The notes below the pieces were generated by a model. That model did not search any database. It was not told the DNA's origin and saw only the letters and a program-made list of their open reading frames with translations. 27,795 nucleotides of DNA from Wenzhouxiangella sp. (lineage in GTDB: Bacteria; Pseudomonadota; Gammaproteobacteria; Xanthomonadales; Wenzhouxiangellaceae): contig SKQI01000046.1 in assembly GCA_007119095.1 (NCBI GenBank), positions 1 to 27,795 on the forward strand, written 5' to 3'. This document shows positions 1 through 8,362 of the stretch, piece after piece (the stretch's first letter is position 1; every line of letters begins with the position of its first letter). Both the position numbers and the translations under genes were made by a program.

Positions 1-552
1 ATGTTCAGCAACTCCTACACGCCGGTCAAATTCGAACGCGACTGCAACGCCATCATGGTCCCGGAAGGCACCGAGGTAGAGCTGCCGTCGGGAACGACCG
101 GTTACATTACACAGTCGCTTGGCGGCAGCTTTACCGTCTACGTCGATGGTCGCCTGTTTCGCCTGGCTGGCGATGATGCCGATGCCATCGGCAAGGAACC
201 GCCGCCGCGTCCCCGGCTGCCTGACAACGCAACCGACCAGGATGTCGAAGACCTGGTCTGGCAGCAGCTAAAGACCGTCTACGACCCCGAGATCCCGATC
301 GATGTGGTCGAACTGGGTCTGGTTTACGAGTGCAATCTGACCAAAACCGACGACGGCAACCGGGCCATCGACGTTGCCATGACCCTGACCGCCCCCGGCT
401 GTGGCATGGGCGATGTCTTGGTCGCCGATGTCAGAGACAAGCTGGCGCTGATTCCCACCATTGCCAAAGTCAATGTCGCCCTGACCTTCGACCCGCCCTG
501 GAACCAGAGCATGATGAGCGAAGCGGCGCGGCTCGAGACGGGGATGTTTTGA
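1..552 (+). CDS. sufT: SufT, MIP18/DUF59-family Fe-S cluster assembly factor
   Basis: A 183-residue protein whose ATG is the first base of the window, so a longer start further upstream cannot be excluded; the N-terminus nevertheless looks like a normal SufT beginning (FERDCNAIMVPEGTEVELP, residues 11-29). A small N-terminal beta domain with a TQSLGGSFTVYVDGRLFRL-like stretch is followed from about residue 80 by a DUF59/MIP18 domain. That domain contains YDPEIPIDVVELGLVY and the APGCGMG segment with the family's conserved Cys, and it ends with the typical DPPWN motif. Family knowledge: SufT acts as an auxiliary factor in maturing Fe-S proteins, usually near suf genes. Those would lie to the left, outside the window. 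The stop is 21 bp before the next gene on the same strand, but the two products look unrelated. Confidence 0.9.
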   Translation: MFSNSYTPVKFERDCNAIMVPEGTEVELPSGTTGYITQSLGGSFTVYVDGRLFRLAGDDADAIGKEPPPRPRLPDNATDQDVEDLVWQQLKTVYDPEIPIDVVELGLVYECNLTKTDDGNRAIDVAMTLTAPGCGMGDVLVADVRDKLALIPTIAKVNVALTFDPPWNQSMMSEAARLETGMF

Positions 553-573
553 GGGGCGGGAATACTGGCACCG

Positions 574-2382
574 ATGCGCTTCGTATTTTGGTTCTTTCTC
601 GCCTGCTCGATACCGGTCACAACAACCGCCGCCGAAATCTCCCTTCGCGACGCCGTCACCGGCCAAGGTCTCCACGGCACCCTGACGTACACGCTGATCG
701 ACGCGCCGGTCGCCCCGCAGGCCAAACTGATTGACCGATTGCTGGAAGAGGCCCCAGCCAGTCATACGGTTACTGTCCAAGGCCGGACCACGCTTGACCT
801 GGACCGCCCGACCGCCGTCCGCGCCGAGGTACCCGGCTACCACCCGCTGCACACCGTCCTGCGTCCCTCGCCGGAAAACCAGGGCTGGACGCTGATGCTC
901 GACCCGATCGAGCCTGCCACACCGCCAGTGGCCACGCGGGCAGACCGACTCATCGTCAGCGGCTGGGTAACCGATGCCGACCAACTGGTGCCGGTGGCCG
1001 GTGCCAGGGTCGAGATCCCTGATCAACGCGCTCTGACCCTTAGCAATCCCAATGGCTATTTCGAACTGGAAATCGATGCGCCCGCCATCGTCGATGACGT
1101 GCCCGAACCGCTGTCCCTGCAAATATCAGCGTCCGGCTTTTCCGACTGGGTACAGACGGACCTGCTGCTGGGCCTGGGCGGTTATTCCGTTGCCGTCTTC
1201 CTCGGCGGACCGTCACCTGACCCCGGTGCCCACCGCCAGCTTGGGCGTGTCCAGGCCTGGCCTGAAGCCGAGCCCGAGGGTCATCTTTCACAGAGCCGAA
1301 ACGATGAGCCTGGCGATGCGCCGCCGGCCAGTATCACGGTCGGCTTCGCTGACGAAGGCTGCACGGCACTATGTGGCCGTCCGGGCTGCCTGAATGCCTG
1401 CAGCCATAGCTGCGTATTCTCGCTGGAAACCTACGTCCGTCGCGGCCTGCCGGATGAGTGGATTGCCTCCTGGAACTTCGATGCGCTCGCCGCCGGGGCG
1501 GTGGCCTACCGCAGCTACGGTGCCTGGCATGCTTTCAATCCGTTGCCTGAGGGCAGCTGGGACATCTGCTCCAACGCCTGCTGCCAGGTCAATCCACCGG
1601 GCACCCACGTCAACACCAATAGCGCGACCGCGGCGACGCCGGGGTTGATGCTGGTGCGCGATGGCTCAATCTTTCGATCGGAGTACTCTTCTCAGAACAA
1701 CTGCCTGCTTGGCGAGCTCAGTTGTACCAACCAGGATCTTTCTTGTGGTGATGGTTTTGCAGGCTCACCGGCCACTGGCTGGCCGTGTCTCCCGGATAGT
1801 GTCGGTCAGGGACGGTCCTGTTTCGGTCACGGCCGTGGCATGAGCCAGTGGGGCAACCAGCTCTGGACCCAGGCCAGCCCGCCGCGCAGCTGGCGCTGGC
1901 AGCTGGACCACTACTACAATTCGCTCGGCCAGGGCACGGGCATGCGCACGGCCGTGATTTCCCAGGTGCTGGTCATTGATGCTCTGCGCGTGCTGCCGGC
2001 TGACGCCGAACCGGGCAGCCAGGTCACCCTGGAGCTGGACGTGCGTAACCTGGCCGCCGAATCGCATGAGCATGTCCTTGTCGGCGCAAGCCTGCTCCGT
2101 CCACCCGACCCCTTTATCGATGATCCTGCCAACGATCAACCGGCCATCCTGCCACCCGGCCAGAGTACCGTCTCACGCCAGTTCAGTATTCCCGCGGATG
2201 CGGCCATCGGACAGTACGACGTCTACGTTTCCCTGTTCATAGACGTGGATCAAAATGGAGCCCTGACCAGCGCCGACCTCCGCCAGCAGCTACTGGTGGC
2301 CAACGAAGCCCTAACGGTCGGCAGCAAACTGTTCCACGACAGGTTTGAAGTTGAGCAAGAAGGAAGTGACCTGAAACCGTAA
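574..2382 (+). CDS. Secreted SpoIID/LytB-domain protein
   Basis: A 602-residue protein with an N-terminal signal peptide (RFVFWFFLACSIPVTTTAA). Residues 20-230 resemble carboxypeptidase-regulatory-like beta domains. A SpoIID/LytB amidase-enhancer-type domain spans about 265-470. It has LETYVRRGLPDEW near 284-296, where the Glu of PDEW aligns with the catalytic Glu of SpoIID lytic transglycosylases; then ALAAGAVAYRSYG; and GHGRGMSQWGN near 418-428, the family's GHGxGMSQWGA signature. A Cys cluster just before the domain and further CS..CC pairs suggest disulfides. A beta-rich domain follows, and the end carries LFHDRFE, similar to an FxDxFE-type C-terminal motif I recall from secreted proteins of Xanthomonadales relatives. 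SpoIID cleaves denuded glycan strands in sporulating Firmicutes; a cell-wall or extracellular role here is inference. ATG chosen because it directly precedes the signal peptide; the ribosome-binding site is weak. Confidence 0.8.
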   Translation: MRFVFWFFLACSIPVTTTAAEISLRDAVTGQGLHGTLTYTLIDAPVAPQAKLIDRLLEEAPASHTVTVQGRTTLDLDRPTAVRAEVPGYHPLHTVLRPSPENQGWTLMLDPIEPATPPVATRADRLIVSGWVTDADQLVPVAGARVEIPDQRALTLSNPNGYFELEIDAPAIVDDVPEPLSLQISASGFSDWVQTDLLLGLGGYSVAVFLGGPSPDPGAHRQLGRVQAWPEAEPEGHLSQSRNDEPGDAPPASITVGFADEGCTALCGRPGCLNACSHSCVFSLETYVRRGLPDEWIASWNFDALAAGAVAYRSYGAWHAFNPLPEGSWDICSNACCQVNPPGTHVNTNSATAATPGLMLVRDGSIFRSEYSSQNNCLLGELSCTNQDLSCGDGFAGSPATGWPCLPDSVGQGRSCFGHGRGMSQWGNQLWTQASPPRSWRWQLDHYYNSLGQGTGMRTAVISQVLVIDALRVLPADAEPGSQVTLELDVRNLAAESHEHVLVGASLLRPPDPFIDDPANDQPAILPPGQSTVSRQFSIPADAAIGQYDVYVSLFIDVDQNGALTSADLRQQLLVANEALTVGSKLFHDRFEVEQEGSDLKP

Positions 2383-2414
2383 ACCGGAACCCGGAACCCA
2401 GAGCAGAGACCCCG

Positions 2415-4250
<1,836 letters not shown>

Positions 4251-4336
4251 GCTGTGATGGTCGATTGGCCTGCCTTCAAGGATAACGAAGCGGCCGTTGT
4301 GCTGCCGATAGGAATTTCGCTTGATTGGGCGTCGGA

Positions 4337-4365
4337 AATTTTCGTGTTTGATATTTTTGAAACAA
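4337..4365 (-). promoter_or_regulatory. Weak candidate promoter in AT-rich stretch upstream of recQ
   Basis: About 4316-4372 is strikingly AT-rich compared with its surroundings. On the minus strand it contains TTGTTT (4365-4360), a 17-bp spacer and AAAATT (4342-4337), each matching only three of six sigma70 consensus bases. Position and composition suit the recQ promoter, leaving a leader of about 80 bases, but the hexamers are poor. The rest of 4251-4386 shows nothing I recognise. Confidence 0.22.
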
Positions 4366-4386
4366 ATGGGAGGTGTTGGAGGGCAT

Positions 4387-4422
4387 CGGGGGGTACCCGC
4401 CAGCTCATGGCCTTCAGCGGGT
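4387..4422 (+). repeat. Left arm of 36-bp inverted repeat
   Basis: The arm begins CGGGGGGTACC and ends GGCCTTCAGCGGGT. It is paired with 4560-4595 in reverse complement, with three mismatches (at 4396, 4398 and 4406). The arm is itself partly self-complementary: ACCCGC at 4395-4400 can pair with GCGGGT at 4417-4422. This is a REP-like feature that the other arm has largely lost. Confidence 0.7.
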
Positions 4423-4559
4423 GAGCGGCTTGGACTATGGTTCGGGTTGGGTGGCCTGGGGTCCGGTAGGATTCGTTCGGCGATGCTTGGTGGGACGGGG
4501 TTCCGATTGGGCCTGGTCGCGGGTTGATGGCTTGGGGTTGGTTCGTTGCGCTCTGCCGT

Positions 4560-4595
4560 ACCCGCTGAAGGCCATGATCTGGCAGATACCCCCCG
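4560..4595 (-). repeat. Right arm of 36-bp inverted repeat
   Basis: The arm reads ACCCGCTGAAGGCCATGATC onward and ends in six C and a G. Its reverse complement matches 4387-4422 at 33 of 36 positions. The outermost run of six G (six C here) and the inner 15 bases TCATGGCCTTCAGCG are identical in both arms. Confidence 0.7.
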
Positions 4596-4670
4596 CTGCG
4601 AAGGTTTGGAGGCAGCGGAGAGTCGGGGCTTCGATCAGGTTCGCGTCTCAGATTTGCCTTGTATCCCCTC

Positions 4671-4787
4671 TCACCCCTTCACCCCTTCACCCCTTCACCC
4701 CTTCACCCCTTCACCCCTTCACCCCTTCGCCCCTTCGCCCCTTCGCCCCTTCGCCCCTTCGCCCCTTCGCCCCTTCGCCCCTTCGCC
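4671..4787 (+). repeat. 14-copy octamer tandem repeat, two homogeneous blocks
   Basis: Seven exact copies of TCACCCCT (4671-4726) are followed without interruption by seven exact copies of TCGCCCCT (4727-4782) and a partial copy (to 4787). The two block types differ at one base and are not intermixed. The minus strand of the right part encodes the C-terminal tail of the SGNH hydrolase; the left block lies partly beyond its stop codon, which is itself made by a TCA copy. Such arrays expand and contract by replication slippage. Confidence 0.97.
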
Positions 4788-5482
4788 AAAATCCCCTGCT
4801 CAACCGTAAAGCCCGCCAACTGCTCCGCCCATTGCTCGTGCCCCTCGCTGTTCGGATGAAACCCATCCTCGCAGAACAGAGCGGTGGACTCGGCATCCAG
4901 CGGCAGCGCGGCGTGGTGCACATCCTCCAGGTTGGCAGCCAGATTGGTGGCGGCCTGGTCCAGCAGGCGTGAGCGCAGGCCCAGGATGACGGCCAGCGGC
5001 TCGGGCAGCAGCGGGAATTGCTGCATGTCGGGTACGCCGGTCAGAATGATTGGAGTCTGTCCGTGGCGTTGGCGCAGGTCCGCGATCAGATCGGTTAGAT
5101 CGCGGGTCCAGCGGCCAGGCGAGCGCAGTCTGGTGCTGTCGTTGACGCCCAAGCAGATGATGATCAGGTCGGCTGGACCGGATTCCAACTGCGGGATCAG
5201 CTCGTGGCGGCAGCGCTCGGCGGTGACTCCGCCCCTGGCTGCCGTTTGCCAGCTCACGGACTGGTCCAGTTGATCGGCCAGCAGGCCGGCAAGCAGTGCG
5301 GTCAGGGTCTGGCTTTGATGGCCAAGGCCGACGCCGGCCAGCGGTGACTCGCCGATTGCCAGCAGGCGCAGGCCCGGCTCAGGACCGGGAACCTCTCCAT
5401 GCCTTGGCCCGTCGGCTTCCGGCAGGCGCTGGGCGGTTTTCTTCAGGCGCAGGGCCTGGTGCAGCGCCAGCGGCGTCAGCAA
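4703..5482 (-). CDS. SGNH/GDSL-family hydrolase with repeat-encoded tail
   Basis: A 259-residue protein if the TTG at 5482 is used. SGNH blocks are visible: LLAIGESPLAGVG (block I, with GES instead of GDS), a Gly in ARGGVTAE (block II), CLGVNDSTRL with the block III Asn, and DGFHPNSEGH with the Asp-His pair of block V. These make an esterase, lipase or acyl hydrolase likely; the substrate is unknown. The last 29 or so residues (two KGRRGEGA units and a variant ending GVKG) come from the octamer array and are probably not part of the fold. No in-frame ATG precedes block I. The frame stays open upstream into hemH and encodes a basic-hydrophobic stretch (SLRLKADLALLLTPLAL), so the true start may be a CTG or TTG nearer the hemH stop. 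It follows hemH after 38 bp, probably in one transcript. Confidence 0.8.
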   Translation of the reverse strand: MLTPLALHQALRLKKTAQRLPEADGPRHGEVPGPEPGLRLLAIGESPLAGVGLGHQSQTLTALLAGLLADQLDQSVSWQTAARGGVTAERCRHELIPQLESGPADLIIICLGVNDSTRLRSPGRWTRDLTDLIADLRQRHGQTPIILTGVPDMQQFPLLPEPLAVILGLRSRLLDQAATNLAANLEDVHHAALPLDAESTALFCEDGFHPNSEGHEQWAEQLAGFTVEQGILAKGRRGEGAKGRRGEGAKGRRGEGVKG

Positions 5483-5520
5483 TAGCGCCAGGTCGGCCTT
5501 GAGTCGCAGGCTGTCCAGAG

Positions 5521-6669
5521 TCAGTCCAAACCAAGGAATTCAGCCGCCTGGTCGGCGCGGGTCACCCGGGCGCTGAGCTCCGATTCACCGACCGCTACCT
5601 GGCCGGCAAACTCGGGCCAGCCCTGGCCGTGCTTGTGTGCCAGGTCGGCGAGCAGGCGAACGTGGACCGGCTCTGCATTCAGACAGGGGATGTACTCAAG
5701 CGACTCGCCGCCTGCCTCGATGAATTCCTCGCGATTTTCCATGGCGATTTCTTCCAGGGTTTCCAGGCAGTCGATGGAAAAACCGGGACAGATCACCTGG
5801 ACCCGACGGATACCGTCTTTTGCCATCTGTGCCAGGGTCTGGTCGGTATAAGGTTTCAGCCATTCGGCCTTGCCCAGGCGTGACTGGAACGATACCTGCC
5901 AGTCCTGCTCGGCCAGGTCCAGGCGGCTGACGATCTGGCGTGCGCTGGCCTGGCACTGGCAGTAATAGGGGTCACCGTTCAACAGGTTGCGCTTGGGAAT
6001 GCCGTGGAATGAAAACAGCAGGCGGTCGGGCTTGCCGTGCTTTGCCTGAAAATATCTGATGGAGTCGGCGATGGCGTCCAACCAGGCAGATTCGTTGCAG
6101 TAGTCGTTGATGAAGCGCAGCTCAGGCAGCCAGCGCAGGCGACTGAGTGATCGAGTGACTCGATCGAAAACCGAGGCCGTCGTGGTCGCCGAATACTGAG
6201 GATACAGCGGCAGCACCAGCAGGCGCTGAATGTTCTCCGCGCGCAGCCGGTCGACCGCCTGATCGATGGAAGGCTGGCCATAATTCATGGCCATCATCAC
6301 CCGAACCCGGGGGGATCGCTTGCCGAGCTCGGTCTGGATCCCGTCGGCTAGCTGCCGAGTGCTGGTCAATAGTGGTGACCCGTGTTCGGTCCAGACGCTT
6401 TTGTATGCCTTGGCCGAGCGAGGTGCCCTGAATGGCAGGATGATGCCATTCAGGATTAACCACCAGATTGGACGGGGGACCTCCACCACGCGCGGGTCGC
6501 CCAGAAACTCCTTGAGATAGCGCCGCAGCGCCTTCGGGGTTGGCGCATCCGGCGTGCCGAGATTGACAAGCAGCAGGCCTGCGCGGGGCGGCTGGGCGTG
6601 ACCGGGGGTCTTGCGGACCTCAAGACGGGTTCTGGCCTGGTCCGGGCGGCTGTCTGATTGTGAGCTCAT
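5521..6669 (-). CDS. hemH: Ferrochelatase (protohaem ferro-lyase)
   Basis: A 382-residue protein that inserts Fe2+ into protoporphyrin IX, the last step of protohaem synthesis. It has the opening GLLLVNLGTPDAP at about 31-43, TEHGSPLL near 94-101, the catalytic-His motif LFSFHGIPKRNL (His222), a DPYYCQCQ segment at 233-240, and PGFSIDCLETLEEI with the conserved Glu306. The first 28 residues (Ser/Arg/Gln-rich, before the fold begins) are an extension with no obvious function, and no later in-frame Met offers a better start. On the same strand it is upstream of the SGNH hydrolase gene, and it is divergent from the secreted orphan. A TACAAT hexamer at 6710-6705 could be its -10 box, but no good -35 box was seen. 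A second haem gene, hemF, lies further along the window. Confidence 0.97.
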   Translation of the reverse strand: MSSQSDSRPDQARTRLEVRKTPGHAQPPRAGLLLVNLGTPDAPTPKALRRYLKEFLGDPRVVEVPRPIWWLILNGIILPFRAPRSAKAYKSVWTEHGSPLLTSTRQLADGIQTELGKRSPRVRVMMAMNYGQPSIDQAVDRLRAENIQRLLVLPLYPQYSATTTASVFDRVTRSLSRLRWLPELRFINDYCNESAWLDAIADSIRYFQAKHGKPDRLLFSFHGIPKRNLLNGDPYYCQCQASARQIVSRLDLAEQDWQVSFQSRLGKAEWLKPYTDQTLAQMAKDGIRRVQVICPGFSIDCLETLEEIAMENREEFIEAGGESLEYIPCLNAEPVHVRLLADLAHKHGQGWPEFAGQVAVGESELSARVTRADQAAEFLGLD

Positions 6670-6845
6670 GGAATAGAAGAATTGGAAGCAGGGGTTAAGA
6701 GCGCATTGTATGCGTCATGTTGTCGGGGTCCAGTGGGTGTTCGTCGGGCCGGTATCAGAATCGTCGCAGCAGGCGCCTGTCGTGGTGGGAAGCCAGCAGG
6801 CTTTCTGCTATATTCGTGAGTTCGTGTGCCGTTTTGAAAATAGTC

Positions 6846-7811
6846 GTGAATTTTCGCCTCCCCGCCAAGATGCTGACGCTGTTGCTGCTGCTTGCTCTGA
6901 CAGCGGCTGCCTCGGTGTCTGCCGAGGTGATCGGTTTTGGCGTCAATTCACGCGGCAATTCGACTGATTCGCAGCTGGTCAACGCGCTTTGGCGGATCAA
7001 TCTGTACAACGGAGATGTCGATTACGTGGGCTGGACCGGGTACCTGGACCTTGAGGCTCTGGCCCTTGACCTGGATGGGATTCTTTTCGGTGCCGATGAC
7101 GAGTCCAAGACCATTGTCCGAGTCAGCCAGGTGACCGGTTTGGCCATCCCGGTTGGTGGGGCGGCCAATCGCAACAACATGGGGCAATCTTTGCAGCAGG
7201 GGATGGACTTTGGCATGGATTTCGATTGCCATGGACAGGCCTGGGTTGTGTCGGATGTGCAGCAGTCGCTGTTTCGGGCCAACATGGAAAGCGGCCGGTT
7301 GACACGGGTTGGCGAGCGCGGCTCCCTTGGGGCGCCGATCACCGATATTGCGATCCGTGGGCAGCGTGCTTTCGGTATTGGAGTGGGTTTGACTGGAAGT
7401 GGTGAAGCAGCAGCTCCCAATCTCTACCTGCTTGATCTGGAAACAGCGACAGCCGAATTGGTCGGCCCCTTGGGGCCTGCGGTCAGCCCCTATAACAATG
7501 CCGGTCTGGCCTTTGATGCCGACGGCGTGCTTTGGGCGATTACTGACCGGCGGGCGACCCCCGACGGTGATTTCCCGAGTGAGATCCTGCGTATTGACCC
7601 CAGCACCGGCCTGGCCGAAAAGGTGGCCGAAACCATTGTCGGCGTGGAATCTCTTGCCATCACCCGACCGGCGGCCTGCGATGCGGATAATGAGATTACT
7701 GGGTCGATGCTGCCTGCTCCCGTGTCAGTTCTGACCTGGCCCTGGCTGGCCTTGCTGGTTTTGTTGACGCTTGGCCTGGGGCTCATTCAGGCTGGTTTGC
7801 GACAGTACTGA
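6846..7811 (+). CDS. Secreted protein of unknown function with C-terminal sorting-like helix
   Basis: I do not recognise a family. From the GTG at 6846 the product is 321 residues with a clear signal peptide: a basic n-region (NFRLPAK), a Leu-rich core and cleavage after SVSA. ATG 6870 would lose the basic residues, TTG 6834 is a third option, and an ATG at 6717 would add 43 non-signal-like residues; no start has a good ribosome-binding site. The body has repeating beta motifs (LDLDGILFGADDE, AFDADGVLWAITDRR, ILRIDPSTGLAEKV) like a small beta-propeller of the kind that reads LDLxTG turns. The end is a PAPVSVLTWPWLALLVLL-type hydrophobic helix, then a short tail with Arg. This resembles IPTL/PEP-CTERM-style sorting signals or a simple membrane anchor. 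It lies between divergent hemH and tatABC. Confidence 0.7.
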   Translation: MNFRLPAKMLTLLLLLALTAAASVSAEVIGFGVNSRGNSTDSQLVNALWRINLYNGDVDYVGWTGYLDLEALALDLDGILFGADDESKTIVRVSQVTGLAIPVGGAANRNNMGQSLQQGMDFGMDFDCHGQAWVVSDVQQSLFRANMESGRLTRVGERGSLGAPITDIAIRGQRAFGIGVGLTGSGEAAAPNLYLLDLETATAELVGPLGPAVSPYNNAGLAFDADGVLWAITDRRATPDGDFPSEILRIDPSTGLAEKVAETIVGVESLAITRPAACDADNEITGSMLPAPVSVLTWPWLALLVLLTLGLGLIQAGLRQY

Positions 7812-7817
7812 TATACT
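7809..7817 (+). promoter_or_regulatory. tatA: Candidate extended -10 promoter of tatABC
   Basis: TGATATACT fits the extended -10 form TGnTATAAT with one mismatch and overlaps the stop codon of the upstream gene (7809-7811). No -35 box sits at proper spacing, which extended -10 promoters can tolerate. Transcription would begin about 25 bases before the tatA ATG, and a GAGG ribosome-binding site (about 7832-7835) lies between. Confidence 0.4.
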
Positions 7818-7848
7818 CTCGACCAGTTATTGAGGCAGGTTTCGATTG

Positions 7849-8073
7849 ATGGGCATCCCAGGACCATTCCAACTACTGATTGTTCTGCTGCTGGTGTTGC
7901 TGCTTTTCGGCACCAAACGGCTGCGTACGCTGGGCAGCGACCTGGGCGGCGCCATCCGCGATTTCCGCAAGGGTGTCAGCGAAGGCGATGACAGTAATCA
8001 GGCGGTAGAAGACAAGCCGGCTACCAAGCCTGCAGACTCAAACACCACCGATTCTTCCAAGCCTCAGTCCTGA
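7849..8073 (+). CDS. tatA: Sec-independent translocase subunit TatA
   Basis: A 74-residue TatA. It has an N-terminal transmembrane helix (PFQLLIVLLLVLLLFG), the hinge FGTKRLRTLG, then the amphipathic helix SDLGGAIRDFRKG and a polar, disordered tail. TatA multimers form the protein-conducting element of the twin-arginine export system for folded proteins. The ATG at 7849 is preferred over the TTG immediately before it because it has the GAGG sequence at a usable distance. The stop is 4 bp before tatB; the gene order tatA-tatB-tatC is the standard operon. Confidence 0.95.
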   Translation: MGIPGPFQLLIVLLLVLLLFGTKRLRTLGSDLGGAIRDFRKGVSEGDDSNQAVEDKPATKPADSNTTDSSKPQS

Positions 8074-8077
8074 CCAT

Positions 8078-8362
8078 ATGGGCGGCATCGGCTTCAGCGA
8101 GCTGCTGGTGCTGGCGCTCATTGCTTTGCTGGTTGTCGGGCCTCGGCGCTTGCCTGAGCTTGCTCGCGGTCTGGGGCAGATGACCCGCATGGCGCGCGGC
8201 GCATGGATGAGCTTGAAAAGCGAGTTTCAGGCCGAGCTGGATAACGAGCACAACCGGCGCATCATGGAAGCCGCCGATCAGGCCAGGCGCGAGCTCGACG
8301 GTCTGAAAGACGATCTGGTCGGAGACAGGGATTCCAGCGGTGACCGATCAACCAGAGACTGA
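8078..8362 (+). CDS. tatB: Sec-independent translocase subunit TatB
   Basis: A 94-residue TatB, short compared with the 171-residue E. coli protein but within the range of many bacteria. The N-terminus GGIGFSELLVLALIALLVVG and the following PRRLPELARGLGQ with the conserved Glu-Leu are diagnostic and distinguish it from TatA next door (the early Glu in GFSELL is the TatB hallmark). A long charged amphipathic helix follows. TatB and TatC together form the receptor for twin-arginine signal peptides. Its last 23 bases overlap the start of tatC in another frame. Confidence 0.95.
   Translation: MGGIGFSELLVLALIALLVVGPRRLPELARGLGQMTRMARGAWMSLKSEFQAELDNEHNRRIMEAADQARRELDGLKDDLVGDRDSSGDRSTRD

Larger units (their letters stand above)
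4387..4595. mobile_element. 209-bp inverted-repeat element (MITE- or REP-pair-like)
   Basis: The stretch is bounded by two 36-bp arms in inverted orientation, 4387-4422 and 4560-4595, which agree at 33 of 36 positions when one is reverse-complemented. The 137-bp interior is G/T-rich on the plus strand (many GGTTGGG/TTGGGG-like runs) and has no convincing coding potential. The layout fits a non-autonomous miniature element or a paired REP/BIME-type repeat, but no transposase lies nearby and I could not find a clear target-site duplication. The adjoining 4596-4670 holds nothing I recognise. Confidence 0.45.

Noticed and set aside
268..1122. 284-codon minus-strand frame opposite sufT and the SpoIID-like gene
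   Set aside because: It spans two plus-strand genes, has no motif and is His/Gly/Arg-rich as typical for antisense frames.
4671..4787. CRISPR array
   Set aside because: Units are directly adjacent octamers without spacers; not a CRISPR.
4546..4859. Plus-strand frames with HPFTPSPL and RPFAPSPL repeats
   Set aside because: Frame-independent translation of the octamer array; no start context and no other coding signs.
6705..6710. TACAAT as the hemH -10 box (minus strand)
   Set aside because: No -35 hexamer at 16-18 bp and no extended TG; left as a remark only.
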